The translations under genes and the position numbers were made by a program. The notes below the pieces were generated by a model. The model made no database searches and had not been told where the DNA came from. It saw nothing but the letters and a program-made list of their open reading frames with translations. This document shows, piece by piece, positions 9,093 through 19,477 of a stretch of 64,000 nt of DNA (position 1 is its first letter; each line of letters begins with the position of its first letter). This stretch comes from Alteromonas sp. KUL106 (GTDB lineage Bacteria; Pseudomonadota; Gammaproteobacteria; Enterobacterales; Alteromonadaceae): assembly GCF_009811415.1 (NCBI RefSeq), contig NZ_BLIG01000025.1:62001-126000 (forward strand). The letters run 5' to 3'.

Positions 9093-9983
9093 TTATGAAG
9101 ACAGAACTGAAACCTGAACGTTTTTATAAATCGCGCTTCGCGTAAACATATGGCGTAGGCCTATGTGTCCCTTGTGTATATTTGGATGGCTAGCCGTCGA
9201 CCATTTATAAAGTTGAGTTTGCTCTTCGTTAGATACTTTCATCCATAGTGTGTCATCGTGCTTAATAACCGTTATATGGTGAGGAACTCCAGTCTCAAAG
9301 AAACCCGTGTTGGTGTAATCCCCCTTCAGTGCTGTGCCCATTAGGCGTTTGTTGGCAAGTGGAAGGTACCTGCGGGCACGAATGTAGTCGTCGGGTGCGT
9401 CCACTTCTCCTAAACCGAATGCTGCATAACTGATGTGATAAGCATCCATATTGTCAAAATAGTGGCGCATGTAGGGCTCGTCGCGGTATTCAGCCCACTC
9501 CATTATGTCTGTAGGAAACTCCTTTGTTCCTTCCCCAGAAGCGAGTAAATACAGAATGGTGACGTATAACTCGGCACTGTCGGTGCGGGTGTATTCAAAA
9601 CTGACTTTTACATCACCTTCAAATGTGCGCTTGGTCCATAACACCATGTGGTGTGCATGATTATCCGCCTCAGGTCCAGCTTTGACATGCATACCCTCGG
9701 GCGAATTTTCAACGGTTCCCATTAAGCCGTCTTTTATCCAATTTTCTCGCCAGTTATCCGTTCCTGAATCGAAAAATACCTGTTGCCAATTAAGGCTCCG
9801 TAACTCTTCAAACTCTGAACTATCAGAAACAGAGTTATTTAATCCAGCGTCAGTAAAGTACGCAACAGTATCTGCATCGGCCGCTCGATTTTGAGAAAGG
9901 TAACTATGCCTATCGCTTACACATCCAGATAAAGCAACAACAATCACTGTAAGCGAAAAAGCACATTTTAAAAGCTTCAACAT
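9093..9983 (-). CDS. DUF1961-like lipoprotein (YesU-type, lectin-fold)
   Basis: A 296-residue protein with a lipoprotein signal (VVALSGC, Cys about residue 21). The body resembles DUF1961, a concanavalin-type beta-sandwich found in rhamnogalacturonan and ulvan loci: a Trp-rich segment NWRENWIKDGLMGTVE, then HAHHMVLWTKRTFEGDVKVSFEYTR, and a terminal GHIGLRHMFTRSAIYKNV strand that closes the sandwich. No catalytic residues are established for the family; a carbohydrate-binding or lyase-assisting role is plausible. It is first in the minus-strand run that continues with GH78 and the lyase-fold gene (104 bp gap to the GH78 ATG), so it probably shares that promoter. Family call moderate, function unknown. 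Confidence 0.65.
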   Translation of the reverse strand: MLKLLKCAFSLTVIVVALSGCVSDRHSYLSQNRAADADTVAYFTDAGLNNSVSDSSEFEELRSLNWQQVFFDSGTDNWRENWIKDGLMGTVENSPEGMHVKAGPEADNHAHHMVLWTKRTFEGDVKVSFEYTRTDSAELYVTILYLLASGEGTKEFPTDIMEWAEYRDEPYMRHYFDNMDAYHISYAAFGLGEVDAPDDYIRARRYLPLANKRLMGTALKGDYTNTGFFETGVPHHITVIKHDDTLWMKVSNEEQTQLYKWSTASHPNIHKGHIGLRHMFTRSAIYKNVQVSVLSS

Positions 9984-10249
9984 CGTAGAATCTCTTGCAA
10001 AAATACGTTATTTTTTGATTGTTCACATAACATTTATGCAACAATTTGACATATTTTGATTATTATTGAAAGGGGAAATATGAGGGCAGACAGTCGAGCA
10101 GTGTTTTCTTATATTCTAGCTCTAGCTACAAGAAGTAAATTTGGCTTTTACGCACAACTAAATAACACGCAATAGGCAGGTGTAAGAGGGATGGCGCCCT
10201 CTCACCTAACTTTTGCGACGTAGTCATAAGCATAGCGCTTAGGTTATAT

Positions 10250-11830
10250 TTAAATACCCAAATCAATGACTTGTAAATAAAGCGGTAGCGCATTTCCAGC
10301 GCCTTTTTCCATTAAATAGTAGTACGCTTTGCCGTTTTCAATGTGAATAGTGCCATGGTCAAATTTAACGCCTGAGGTTTGCTGATAAACCACCTCAAAA
10401 TCGTTCGTACCACCTTTTGCTTTTTCTACAAACGGATAACCGTTTTTGAGTCCGATGATGAAAATACTATCACCCGACGTGTAGATTGAATCAGCTCCGG
10501 TGAAGTCAGTAGTAATCGTAAAGTCTTCTGCGTTGGCAGGTTTGAAGGCATGTATCGAGACTTCTTGGTAGTCACTTCGCTTCGTATCTGTAGAACGAAC
10601 GTGAGTTATAAAGTGAATATCGTTGTTTTCAGTAACCGTCCAATCAAAGCCTGTTACAATGTGTACAGAGTTAGGCTCTTTATGACCGATGTAGTCGCCA
10701 GGCTCAAAGATTTTAATTTCATCTGAGTTAACCAAAGGCCACGTCATGTCTTCGCCATTTACATTTTTCCATTCACCTAAGCCATTCGGATGATCAGAGT
10801 AAGCATAGTAAACACCATTCTGGTACTTATAGCGGTCATTGTTATTTGCACTACGTTGTTGAAACCCTACACGTAACTTGCCGTTTATATACTTCATTTG
10901 ACCATATAAACCCCAGTTGTAAGGGTTACCGTGGTTTTTTTGGTCTTTATGATTGAAAGGCGTAAAGCGAGTCCACACTTGTTTTTCGGCGTCGTATTTA
11001 TTGAAATAATAAGCACCATTGTTGTTGCCTCCCCATCGCATGTAATGCAACAGTTCACCATCTTTACTTGTGTAAAACTTAGGGTATGTCAGCGCAGAAA
11101 AATTCTCTTTGTCTGCCAAGTTACCGGTCATGGTCAAATGTTTGTAGTCATCGGCGCCTTGACTCACTTCACTGGTATCTTTTACGAACTGTTCTAATGT
11201 AAATTCGTCATCCGGTACATCTGCTGCACCGACCACTGAATAAGAGTAGCGGAAAAAGTCGTTAACAAACCGTCCTTTGAACCTGCCACTTGCATCGTCG
11301 TCGACATAGGCATGCATGTCGTAAACCATATGAATGGTGCCATTTAACGGGCTCACGGCTAAACCTATTGTGTTGTGAGACTCTCCTACCAGTGGATCGC
11401 CACGAAAACCTGTGTGTCGATGAGGAAACTGGATGGTCTTAACAACGCCAGTTTTGGCATTAAACCTTGAAAGCATAACATTGCGTTCTTCCTTGCCGCC
11501 TTTGTACCAGGTCATAAAAACATAATGCTTGTAAGGTTTTACGGCATCACCATGAGCCGAGATATTTCTTCCAAAGAAATAATCGTACTCGCGCCCTGAC
11601 GAAGGGTTTTCAAAGGTTTTATGATTGAGCTTCTTGCCATCAAAATGGAGCGCGCCATCCGTTATTTTTGTCTGGCTCTCGAGAAATACCCCACTCTCTT
11701 TGTACATACCAGAAGATACATCCACAGTATCGCTCGAGGTGCAGGCTGTTAACATAGAAAGAGCAACTACAGCTTTTACAAAAGCGCTAATTTGCTGCGT
11801 TGAGCTACGTATTTTTAGTTTTAATTTCAT
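10250..11830 (-). CDS. PL24-like ulvan lyase, short form, lipoprotein
   Basis: A 526-residue protein with a lipobox-like MLTAC near residue 30. The single catalytic domain is a seven-bladed propeller type sequence. Landmarks are [27 protein letters not shown], the histidine blocks GESHNTI and [25 protein letters not shown] and [10 protein letters not shown]. The ESHNTI and YDMH histidines correspond in order and spacing to the pair proposed as catalytic in characterised PL24 ulvan lyases; I infer the same role. PL24 enzymes cut the rhamnose-3-sulfate to glucuronate bond by beta-elimination. It is strongly similar to the catalytic domain of the protein at 13724-16975. A motif CATTAATAACC sits 59 bp upstream of the ATG. 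Confidence 0.85.
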   Translation of the reverse strand: MKLKLKIRSSTQQISAFVKAVVALSMLTACTSSDTVDVSSGMYKESGVFLESQTKITDGALHFDGKKLNHKTFENPSSGREYDYFFGRNISAHGDAVKPYKHYVFMTWYKGGKEERNVMLSRFNAKTGVVKTIQFPHRHTGFRGDPLVGESHNTIGLAVSPLNGTIHMVYDMHAYVDDDASGRFKGRFVNDFFRYSYSVVGAADVPDDEFTLEQFVKDTSEVSQGADDYKHLTMTGNLADKENFSALTYPKFYTSKDGELLHYMRWGGNNNGAYYFNKYDAEKQVWTRFTPFNHKDQKNHGNPYNWGLYGQMKYINGKLRVGFQQRSANNNDRYKYQNGVYYAYSDHPNGLGEWKNVNGEDMTWPLVNSDEIKIFEPGDYIGHKEPNSVHIVTGFDWTVTENNDIHFITHVRSTDTKRSDYQEVSIHAFKPANAEDFTITTDFTGADSIYTSGDSIFIIGLKNGYPFVEKAKGGTNDFEVVYQQTSGVKFDHGTIHIENGKAYYYLMEKGAGNALPLYLQVIDLGI

Positions 11831-12014
11831 CGGAATTACTCGCTATACACTTACAAGCAGTGTACATTTAATTAAAACCATTTTCACTCATTAATAACCA
11901 AATTCAGTCATACAAAAGCAATAAATGTAATGTAGGAAAGACCGAAGGTTATCCATATAACGCAAAACCGTTAAGCTTATTACGCTTACATGCTTTTGAA
12001 GAGAGGGTCGAAAC

Positions 12015-13499
12015 TTGCTAATACATCACGCAAAAAAGTTTAAAAAACTAGGTATTTTTGTAAAGAACAACCTTGCTCCTCTACTTCTTATTAGTTCTAT
12101 ATCTTTCAGTATTAATATCTACGCTTCTGTAGAGTTAGATACTGAATTACTTGTCACTGACAACGCACTCTTTTTCAATGGGAATAAGGTCAAAGGCTCT
12201 TATATAGAAAATAACCCAGATGGTTATGATTATATCTTCGGCAATGCATTATCGCCTCACGGTGACTGTATTAAGGTGTACAAACACTTTGTGTTTATGA
12301 CGTGGTATCAAGGCGGCAAAAACAATCGGCATGTAATGCTATCACGCCTCAATACAAAAACGGGTGTGCTCAAAACTATTCAGTTTCCTCACCAGCACAC
12401 AGGATTTAGAGGCAAATGGTGGTTGGGCGAAACACATAACACGATTGCAGTGGGGATAAGCCCCGTAAACGACACCATTCACTTGTTATACGATATGCAT
12501 CGCAATGGTAGAGTGGAAGCCTTTTCTCAAGATTATCTGCGATACTCTTATTCTCTTGAGGGCGCGGCCTCAGTGCCAGACGACAAGTTTACTTTGGAAC
12601 AGTTCGTCAACTCACCTGCTGGCCACTATAAGCATTTATCCTTCGATGGCATTGACGACATCGATACAACAAAACTTCTTACCTACCCTGCCTTTTTCAC
12701 TGGAAAGGATGGAGATTTGTTTATGAAAATGCGTTACGGGTTTTCAGCAAATGGAAAAATGCTTTTCGCGCGTTATGACGGTATAAAATGGCATGGATAT
12801 TATGATTTCAACCAGGTTTTAGCTTCAGAGCATGGTAGCGAATACAACTGGGGTTTGTACGGTGACTTCAAGTACACCGGCGGTAAGTTTCGAATAGCGT
12901 TTCAACGCCGCTCCAAAAACAGTTCAGATAAATACCTATATCAAAACGGTATTTACTACGCTTATTCAGAAAATCCGCACGGGGTGTCGGACTGGAAAAA
13001 TGCGTACGCTGAACCGATTGAAATTCCCTTAGCTATTTCTGAACGCATCCAAATTGAAGAGCCAGGAGATTGGGCTAAAACACAGAAACAGAACCAGGTT
13101 TCCATTGTTCACGGGTTTGACTTTACAGTAACAGACAATGGCGATGAGCACTTTGTAAGTAAAGTAGAAGACCTTGAGTTTAATAAAGAGATAAACCTGC
13201 ACACATTCCGTAAATCCGGACAAAGAAGCTTTACTACTGTTCGGGTGCCTTTCGGTGGCCAACTATTTAGCAATGGGGATGACGTCTACCTTACCGGGTT
13301 GAAAAATGGGCATGTAGTAATCGCAAAGGCTGAGGACAACTCAGAAGCTTTCACTACTATCTACGAACACAAGCAAGGTCCGGTATTCGATAAAGCCGTA
13401 GTCTTTTTTAAAGACAATAAGGCCTACTACTACTTAAAGGAAGCGGGTGGTTCAGCCGACGAGCGTAGTCTGTATCTACAAGTATTTTCGTTGAAATAA
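12015..13499 (+). CDS. PL24-like ulvan lyase paralogue, divergent, TTG start
   Basis: A 494-residue secreted protein starting with TTG; the Shine-Dalgarno run AGAGGG lies eight bases upstream and no in-frame ATG precedes the mature domain, so the TTG start is likely. A signal peptide spans residues about 18-37 (ISFSINIYAS). The PL24 landmarks are kept (HGDCIKVYKHFVFMTWY, FPHQHTGFRG, GETHNTI, YDMHRNG, NWGLYGDFKY) but the domain has drifted: the block EPGDY-x-x-H shared by both neighbours reads EPGDWAKTQ here and loses its histidine. It lies in opposite orientation between its two paralogues. It may have altered specificity, reduced activity, or a binding role. Catalysis is unproven. Confidence 0.75.
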   Translation: MLIHHAKKFKKLGIFVKNNLAPLLLISSISFSINIYASVELDTELLVTDNALFFNGNKVKGSYIENNPDGYDYIFGNALSPHGDCIKVYKHFVFMTWYQGGKNNRHVMLSRLNTKTGVLKTIQFPHQHTGFRGKWWLGETHNTIAVGISPVNDTIHLLYDMHRNGRVEAFSQDYLRYSYSLEGAASVPDDKFTLEQFVNSPAGHYKHLSFDGIDDIDTTKLLTYPAFFTGKDGDLFMKMRYGFSANGKMLFARYDGIKWHGYYDFNQVLASEHGSEYNWGLYGDFKYTGGKFRIAFQRRSKNSSDKYLYQNGIYYAYSENPHGVSDWKNAYAEPIEIPLAISERIQIEEPGDWAKTQKQNQVSIVHGFDFTVTDNGDEHFVSKVEDLEFNKEINLHTFRKSGQRSFTTVRVPFGGQLFSNGDDVYLTGLKNGHVVIAKAEDNSEAFTTIYEHKQGPVFDKAVVFFKDNKAYYYLKEAGGSADERSLYLQVFSLK

Positions 13500-13681
13500 C
13501 GCTTCAGAAAATCAGAATAATATTGCTCAACCAATTGGTATAGCAATGTTTACTGTGCCCGATATCGTTTGTAGGTATGCGTATAAATGGCCAACGATTG
13601 AGTTATTGGCAAGAATTGGGTTCAGAGTATAGATTGTTTTGCTGTTAGCCTACTGGCATTAGAAATGAAAAATTCATTGCG

Positions 13682-13714
13682 ACAAAGCCCGCTAAATAGT
13701 TTAGCGGACTTTGT
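13682..13714. terminator. Bidirectional terminator between convergent PL24 genes
   Basis: An inverted repeat with 15-base arms (13682-13696 and 13700-13714; one mismatch) and a three-base loop TAG lies ten bases before the stop codon of the long lyase and after the plus-strand paralogue. T-rich flanks are weak but position and symmetry fit a shared terminator. Confidence 0.7.
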
Positions 13715-13723
13715 AATTAATGA

Positions 13724-16700
13724 TTATTCGAACATCACTTCCAGTTCATTGATATTTGGCCATTTACCAATTGCCTTCAACTGAACAAAACGACCTTCTG
13801 CATAAAAGTCAGTAACAGTTGGCTGAACGTCATCGTTTTTATTTTGATGTTTCGCTACTTTCATAAATTGTTCATCAAGTGAATCAGAAACATATACTTC
13901 ATATTTAACGGGCATGCCTCCTGTCGTCCAAAGTCTAGTGCCAAGAATCGTTTTCACTTCACCCAAATCTATTACGACATTTTTTGTGCCATTTCGTGCT
14001 GCTGACCAGCTAGAGTCGTCGCTAGTAATACCATCAAATAAATTTGAGGCCTCGTAACCTTCCGCTTCAGAATCAACCGAAATAACACTTGGTTTGACAA
14101 CAAAAGTCTTTATAACTTCAGAAGAATTACCGTTGTTATCTGTCGCTACTCCTTTAAAGGTATGAGTACCGGCAGCTGCACCAAGCAGCTCTGTTGGATA
14201 GTCATATCCTCCCCATGTGTATGGAGCTTCGTAAATGTCACGTACTAGATTTTCGTCTAGATACAAATCAACACGCTCAGTGCTGACCCAGCTAACAACT
14301 GATTCAGTCGTCACCGATGTTGATAGCGACTTATAACCAACCGCTAAATCTATTTCATCGTCATTGAAGGCCACATATGGCGCTGGTACTTCCTCAACAA
14401 TAAGTGTCATGTCTACAGATGTTTGTAAGCCGATATTATCCTCTGCCACTGCGGTGAATGTATGTGTACCAACCCCTAATGGTGAAGGATTGGGTTGATG
14501 ACATGGTTTCGGTACAGGATCTTGATCGCAGCTTATCCAGCCCATCGCGCCAAATTCATGAGGTGCGTATGGATGGCCAAAGTTCCATGAAGGCCTTGTG
14601 TCTACCCGCACTAACTCACCGTTGCGATACAAGGTGACTGATTTGATTGAGCCGTCTAGATTTGGTGATGAAGCTTTTAAAATGATCATTAATTGCGGAT
14701 AACCTTCATATACAGTAACGGTATCTTCAGGCCATGTGATAACAGGAGGCTTAGGTTTTCCCTTAACAATAAGCTTCATGATCGTTTCGTTTGAATCACC
14801 AACACTATCAACAGCAACTGCTTTAAAAATATGTACACCTTCCGTTAGTGGGTTTGGGTTTGGCTGATGGCAAGGACTAGGTACAGGATCTTGATCGCAA
14901 CTAATCCAACCCATAGCGCCTGTTTCATGGGCATTAAATTTATGACCAAAATGCCAAGAAGGTTTAGTGTCTTTACGCACGAATTTATCGTTAATATATA
15001 ACGTGACAGATTCTATGGTGCGGCCTTCAATTGGACTGCTCGCATTTACTCTAAATTCTAGTTGTTTGTAACCTTCATCAACCGTCATTTCTGTTTCTGG
15101 AAATTCAACAATAGGCCCATTAGATTTGACCGTTAGATACATAGTAGTAATGCCTATATCGCCCTCACTATCGAGCGCTATGGCTTTAAACTCATGCGTA
15201 CCAGCAGGTAATGGATTTGGGTTTGGTTTGTGCGTATCTAACCAGCCCATAGCGCCTGTTTCATGCGGTTTGCTTGAGTGGCCAAATAAGAATTTATATG
15301 AATCGTCAACGCGAACTAATTGATCATTAATGTATAACGATACTGATTCAATGGTACGACCTTCAACAGGTGTTGCGCTAACTTCTAAAATAAGTTTCTC
15401 AAAACCCTCATCAACAGTTTTTGATGGCCAAGGGAACTTCACTTCCGGTACGTTTTCATTGCTTTCGAGACCTAAATCAATGATTTGTACATGAACAGGA
15501 CGAGCACTACCTTCAGCTTTTTCCATAAGGTAGTAATAGAGTTTTCCTTGGCTGATGTATGGAACACCGTGAGAAAACTGCGTTCCAGAATTACCATCGT
15601 ATACGCGGGTAAAGTTATTAGTGCCACCCTCAGTTTTTTCTACAAAGGGACGTCCTGAGGCATTCAAACCAATAACATAGACATTATTCCCAGAAGTATA
15701 AAGACTTTTAGCACCAGTAAATTCTGTTGAATGAATAAACTCTGACGCTCCAATTGGCTTGTAGGAATGAATAAACACCTGTTGAAAATCTGAACGGCCG
15801 CGATTAGTAGAACGAACTTTGCTTATAACATGAATGTCGCCGCGATCAGTTACTGTCCAGTCAAAGTTGCCAACCATGAAAACAGAGTTGGCCTCTTCAT
15901 GACTTACATAATCTCCAGGCTCGAACACTTTAATTTCGTCTGAGTTAACAAGTGGAAAGGTTATGACTTCACCTTCATGATTTTTCCAGCTGCCATTACC
16001 TTCAGGGTGATCAGAATATGCGTAAAACACACCATTCTGATACCTATACCTGTCGTCTGTTAAGTCTGTACGTTGCTGAAAACCAACGCGCAATTTTCCT
16101 GCGACGTATTTCATATTTCCGTACAGCCCCCAATTGTAGTCGTTTCCTTTATCACGAGCATCTAGTGAATTGAACGTCGTGTACTTAGACCACTTTTGGT
16201 TCGCTGCATCATAACGGTTAAATACGTAACGGCCATTATTGTCTCTGCCATTTCGCATGTAAGACAGTAGTACGCCGTCTGAGTTAGTAAAAAATTTGGG
16301 GTAAGTTAATCTAGTGTCATCAAGAACGTCCGCTAGGTTACCTGTCATCGTAACATGTTTATAGTCGTCAGGGCCTTGACTAATACTGCTGGTATCTTTA
16401 ACAAATTGGCTAAGCGTAAAGTCGCTATCAGATACTTCCGCAGCGCCTGGAACTGAATAGCTATAGCGAAAGAAATCGTTTTTGAATGCCCCCTGATCAC
16501 GATAGCTATGCATATCATATAATAGATGGATAGTGCCGTTAATTGGGCTGACTGCAACCGCTATGGTGTTATGTGACTCACCTATGTGTGTTTTACCGAC
16601 AAATCCAGTGTGGCGATGCGGGAATTCAATAGTTGCTTTAGTACCGGTTAAAGTGTTGTAACGAGTTAGCATTACATGGCGATCGTATTTACCGCCACGA

Positions 16701-16975
16701 TACCAAGTTGTGAATATATAGTGTTTATAGGTTTTAATACTATCGCCATGGGCTGATATCTGTGGTCCATAAAAATAGTCGTATTTTTCAGTGCCATTGT
16801 CGGGCGTGTTAGCACCTACTTTTACACCGTCAAAATGTAACGCATTGTCAGCTATTTTTATTGTCGATTCCAAAGTTACTTCTGCTTTAACTTGGTGGGC
16901 TAATGTGCTTAGCAAAAATGTTGCTAGCAATAGGCACCATACCAATGGCGCGTGCGTAATCAATCTTTGAATCAT
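13724..16975 (-). CDS. PL24-like ulvan lyase, long multidomain form
   Basis: 1083 residues, about twice a minimal PL24 enzyme. Signal peptide residues 1-31 (HQVKA). The catalytic propeller (about 32-505) keeps GESHNTI, YDMHSY, FQQRTD and [10 protein letters not shown]. Four tandem modules of roughly 95-120 residues follow (about 508-962); the first three share TVDEGY/TVYEGY, SLYIND or TLYIND and a FGH...HE.GAMGW core, and modules 2 and 3 add an insert with two cysteines (CDQDPVP). The C-terminus (about 962-1083) is an F5/8 type C (discoidin) domain, probably glycan binding. This layout matches the long ulvan lyases known from Alteromonas, which combine catalysis with an ulvan-binding tail. 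Likely secreted or surface-exposed. A long 5' leader is possible: the shared promoter motif is 246 bp upstream. Confidence 0.88.
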   Translation of the reverse strand: MIQRLITHAPLVWCLLLATFLLSTLAHQVKAEVTLESTIKIADNALHFDGVKVGANTPDNGTEKYDYFYGPQISAHGDSIKTYKHYIFTTWYRGGKYDRHVMLTRYNTLTGTKATIEFPHRHTGFVGKTHIGESHNTIAVAVSPINGTIHLLYDMHSYRDQGAFKNDFFRYSYSVPGAAEVSDSDFTLSQFVKDTSSISQGPDDYKHVTMTGNLADVLDDTRLTYPKFFTNSDGVLLSYMRNGRDNNGRYVFNRYDAANQKWSKYTTFNSLDARDKGNDYNWGLYGNMKYVAGKLRVGFQQRTDLTDDRYRYQNGVFYAYSDHPEGNGSWKNHEGEVITFPLVNSDEIKVFEPGDYVSHEEANSVFMVGNFDWTVTDRGDIHVISKVRSTNRGRSDFQQVFIHSYKPIGASEFIHSTEFTGAKSLYTSGNNVYVIGLNASGRPFVEKTEGGTNNFTRVYDGNSGTQFSHGVPYISQGKLYYYLMEKAEGSARPVHVQIIDLGLESNENVPEVKFPWPSKTVDEGFEKLILEVSATPVEGRTIESVSLYINDQLVRVDDSYKFLFGHSSKPHETGAMGWLDTHKPNPNPLPAGTHEFKAIALDSEGDIGITTMYLTVKSNGPIVEFPETEMTVDEGYKQLEFRVNASSPIEGRTIESVTLYINDKFVRKDTKPSWHFGHKFNAHETGAMGWISCDQDPVPSPCHQPNPNPLTEGVHIFKAVAVDSVGDSNETIMKLIVKGKPKPPVITWPEDTVTVYEGYPQLMIILKASSPNLDGSIKSVTLYRNGELVRVDTRPSWNFGHPYAPHEFGAMGWISCDQDPVPKPCHQPNPSPLGVGTHTFTAVAEDNIGLQTSVDMTLIVEEVPAPYVAFNDDEIDLAVGYKSLSTSVTTESVVSWVSTERVDLYLDENLVRDIYEAPYTWGGYDYPTELLGAAAGTHTFKGVATDNNGNSSEVIKTFVVKPSVISVDSEAEGYEASNLFDGITSDDSSWSAARNGTKNVVIDLGEVKTILGTRLWTTGGMPVKYEVYVSDSLDEQFMKVAKHQNKNDDVQPTVTDFYAEGRFVQLKAIGKWPNINELEVMFE
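14090..15450 (-). repeat. Tandem repeats coding for modules of the long ulvan lyase
   Basis: Four in-frame units of about 290-365 bp. Units 2 and 3 are most alike; the 20-mer GGTACAGGATCTTGATCGCA occurs exactly at 14511-14530 and 14880-14899, pointing to a recent duplication. Unit 1 lacks the cysteine-bearing insert and unit 4 (near the discoidin domain) is degenerate. Confidence 0.8.
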
Positions 16976-17809
16976 AGTGTACTCGTCTGTAAGTTTAACG
17001 TTATGGCTAATAGATTTTACGAATCCTTTGCGTGGCCGTTAAGCAACCGGCAAACAGAGGCATTCAATCTCTCGCTAATTCTCTGCGTGATGTTGGCAGA
17101 AACCAACTCAGAACTAACCATCACACAAAAGCTGGTACACACTACATAGCCCTTGTCTAAGACTAGAGAACCCATCCAAATTAACACTAAATAAACAACC
17201 CCTTTTCAATCACGCACGATCATTAACAATCTTATAATATTCCAATATACCGTACATTTCAATCAAAAGTAATCATTGAGCCCTGCGACACCCTAAGTGC
17301 ATTTTGCAATAGAATGACAACTTAGATAGTTGGTAACTACTAGGATTAAAGCTGGATGTTGACAACTAAAGGAAAGTGAAGAGTGCACTCTTATATTTTC
17401 GTGTTGGCAAGAAGATGAGGGACAGTTATTAAAAACATTTTGCAAGCGAAAAGTTCATTGTACCGGAAAGCCTCTAAAAAAAAGTCTGATAAATGCTATC
17501 ATCCGCAGTGCATGTCACTGGCTTAAAATCAAGCGAATATTAGAACAAAGTTTCAGTTTGTAAGAAATTGAGCGGCAAAATAAACGCTTGTTTTAATCGC
17601 GCAACTCTTGGGAACAAGCACTCCTCACATTTGAACGACAAATATTCTCTAAATAATAATTGTGATTCTCTTGCTGCGCCATATCGGTCACCGGAAGATA
17701 CAGCAAGAATGGGTATTTGTAATTTATCAACGCTTCAGAATATACCGCGCAATGCAGCTACATTGCTAACTGATGAACTTATCTTAGTCTACCCTTGTTT
17801 ATGATCTAA
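16976..17809. other. 834-bp intergenic region, no convincing gene
   Basis: Lies upstream of the long ulvan lyase and downstream of the sulfatase operon. I see AT-rich promoter-like sequence, several CAATC pentamers (17207, 17227, 17260), the shared motif at 17221-17231 and a 10-base palindrome GAGTGCACTC at 17381-17390. Short open frames here lack a ribosome-binding site and resemble no known family. Confidence 0.6.
17221..17231 (-). promoter_or_regulatory. Shared motif GATTGTTAATG upstream of long ulvan lyase
   Basis: Reads CATTAACAATC on the plus strand, that is GATTGTTAATG toward the lyase gene 246 bp downstream. The same 11-mer in the same orientation relative to a gene occurs at 31311-31321 and 38911-38921. 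Candidate operator of a locus-wide regulator; the binding protein is unknown. Confidence 0.35.
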
Positions 17810-19438
17810 TCAGTACTGGTCTTCACTTCCCCACCACCGGTTGTTGGGGTTGTAATCATTGTTCAGGTACTGATCATGCTGTTTATTCATTTTGGGCATA
17901 ACTTCGCGCTCCAGACGTTCAAGCAATGCTTGACGCTTGGTAGGATCATACTCTGGATTTGGTGTTGGGAATTGGGCATTGGTTGCTAACAACCATGCAT
18001 CTAATTGCGCCTTTAGTTGAGTGGTAATCAACTGTTGTTTCTTTGCCAAATCGCTTTGCTCGCCAATATCCTTGGCTAAATTGTACAGCTCAACACGTTG
18101 ATCTTCATGATAATAGATTAACTTCCAATCGCCTTGTCTGATCATCGAAGACGGCTCTCCACCTTGATTACCATAGTGAGGGAAATGCCAAAAAAGTGGT
18201 CGCTCGGCTATTTTTTCACCGGCTAAAAGTGGCTTTAAGCTAACACCATCTAGCTGATGCTCAACGCTAGTCGCGATACCGACCAAATCCAACAGGGTTG
18301 GATATAAATCTATACCTGATACTGGAGTAGCAACATCAGAACCATTGGCAGCCATACCTGGTGCATAAATGTAATAAGGTACGCGAATGCCGCCTTCAAA
18401 CTGTCTGCCTTTACCGCCCCGATATGGCAGGCTGGCAGTGCCATAACCATCGCCTGACGACAACCCCCCATTATCCGAAGTAAAGACCACGATGGTATTA
18501 TTATCTAGCCCTGTCGCTTTTAGCTTATCCAACACTATGCCGACAGCGGTATCCATCGATTCCACTAAGCCCGCAAAAATTGGGTTGTCTTGAATTTGTC
18601 GTACGGCGCGGCGACGATCAAACTTAAACCGCTGGTGTTTTTCTGCCAGCCCTTGAGCTTCTGCTTTATCACGATATTTTTGCCAAAGTGTTTTCGACGT
18701 TTGGATAGGGGCATGAACCGCATAGAAAGACAAATACGCAAAGAACGGCTTGTCTGCTTTTCGCCTGCCAATGTAAGCAGCTGTCTCCTCTGCCAAACGC
18801 AGAGTTAACGATTCACCAACTGGCCCGTCTTCTAGTTTTGGGTTCTGATAAGGCGAAAAATAGCCGCCCTTAGGCGAGCCTGAATCCCAGCCCCCAACGT
18901 TTATGTTAAAACCGTGGTCTTCTGGGCTAGAGCCCTCTCCCCCTAAATGCCACTTGCCAGCAAAGAACGTATCGTAACCACTTTTGCGAAACTTCTCGGC
19001 AATGGTCACTTCATCTGTTGATACAAAGTGTTGATATAATGCGGGATCGTGACTGTCATTGCGATTGCGTGCTCGCCACTCAGGGCCAGCTTTGTCACCA
19101 ATCCAGGTAGTCACCCCGTGATTCGTGACGTATTTACCGGTGATGATGGACGCCCTTGACGGACTGCAAACCTGCGAAGCAGCATACCCTTGAGTAAATC
19201 GCACACTTTTAGAGGCTAACGCATCGATATTTGGCGTTTCATAATAATTAGAGCCTTCAATACTAAGGTCCTTTATGCCAAGATCGTCAACCAAGACAAA
19301 CAACACGTTTTTGGGTTGTATAGGCTCCGCTTGGACAGTATTTTTTGTTGGCTCACTAATACTACATGAAAATAAGCTACTACTTATTACCGCGTACAGG
19401 CATAACTGTTTAACATTCAATATTTTATAACGTGGCAT
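17810..19438 (-). CDS. Sulfatase, family S1, lipoprotein
   Basis: A 542-residue type I sulfatase. Lipoprotein signal with Cys25 (SLFSC). The metal-binding start FVLVDDLG and the CSPSR motif (Cys91) are intact; Cys91 would be converted to formylglycine. Downstream FTSDNGG and RGGKGRQFEGGIRVP are also typical of arylsulfatase-A-like S1 members, and the C-terminal subdomain (ELYNLAKDIGEQ) is complete. In this locus it most likely removes sulfate from rhamnose of ulvan oligomers (inference). It is the last gene of the minus-strand run MFS porter, DUF5107, GH2, sulfatase, 39 bp after GH2. The maturase is not in the window. Confidence 0.9.
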   Translation of the reverse strand: MPRYKILNVKQLCLYAVISSSLFSCSISEPTKNTVQAEPIQPKNVLFVLVDDLGIKDLSIEGSNYYETPNIDALASKSVRFTQGYAASQVCSPSRASIITGKYVTNHGVTTWIGDKAGPEWRARNRNDSHDPALYQHFVSTDEVTIAEKFRKSGYDTFFAGKWHLGGEGSSPEDHGFNINVGGWDSGSPKGGYFSPYQNPKLEDGPVGESLTLRLAEETAAYIGRRKADKPFFAYLSFYAVHAPIQTSKTLWQKYRDKAEAQGLAEKHQRFKFDRRRAVRQIQDNPIFAGLVESMDTAVGIVLDKLKATGLDNNTIVVFTSDNGGLSSGDGYGTASLPYRGGKGRQFEGGIRVPYYIYAPGMAANGSDVATPVSGIDLYPTLLDLVGIATSVEHQLDGVSLKPLLAGEKIAERPLFWHFPHYGNQGGEPSSMIRQGDWKLIYYHEDQRVELYNLAKDIGEQSDLAKKQQLITTQLKAQLDAWLLATNAQFPTPNPEYDPTKRQALLERLEREVMPKMNKQHDQYLNNDYNPNNRWWGSEDQY

Positions 19439-19477
19439 ATGTCACCTTTAAAAAACCGTGCTGCTTTGACTCTCAAA

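Noticed and set aside
17381..17562. Open frame around the GAGTGCACTC palindrome as a decayed gene
   Set aside because: About 60 open codons but no start codon and no recognisable relative, so chance is the simpler explanation.
17568..17804. 78-codon plus-strand open frame in the large intergenic gap
   Set aside because: No ribosome-binding site, no signal or domain, composition unlike the neighbours.
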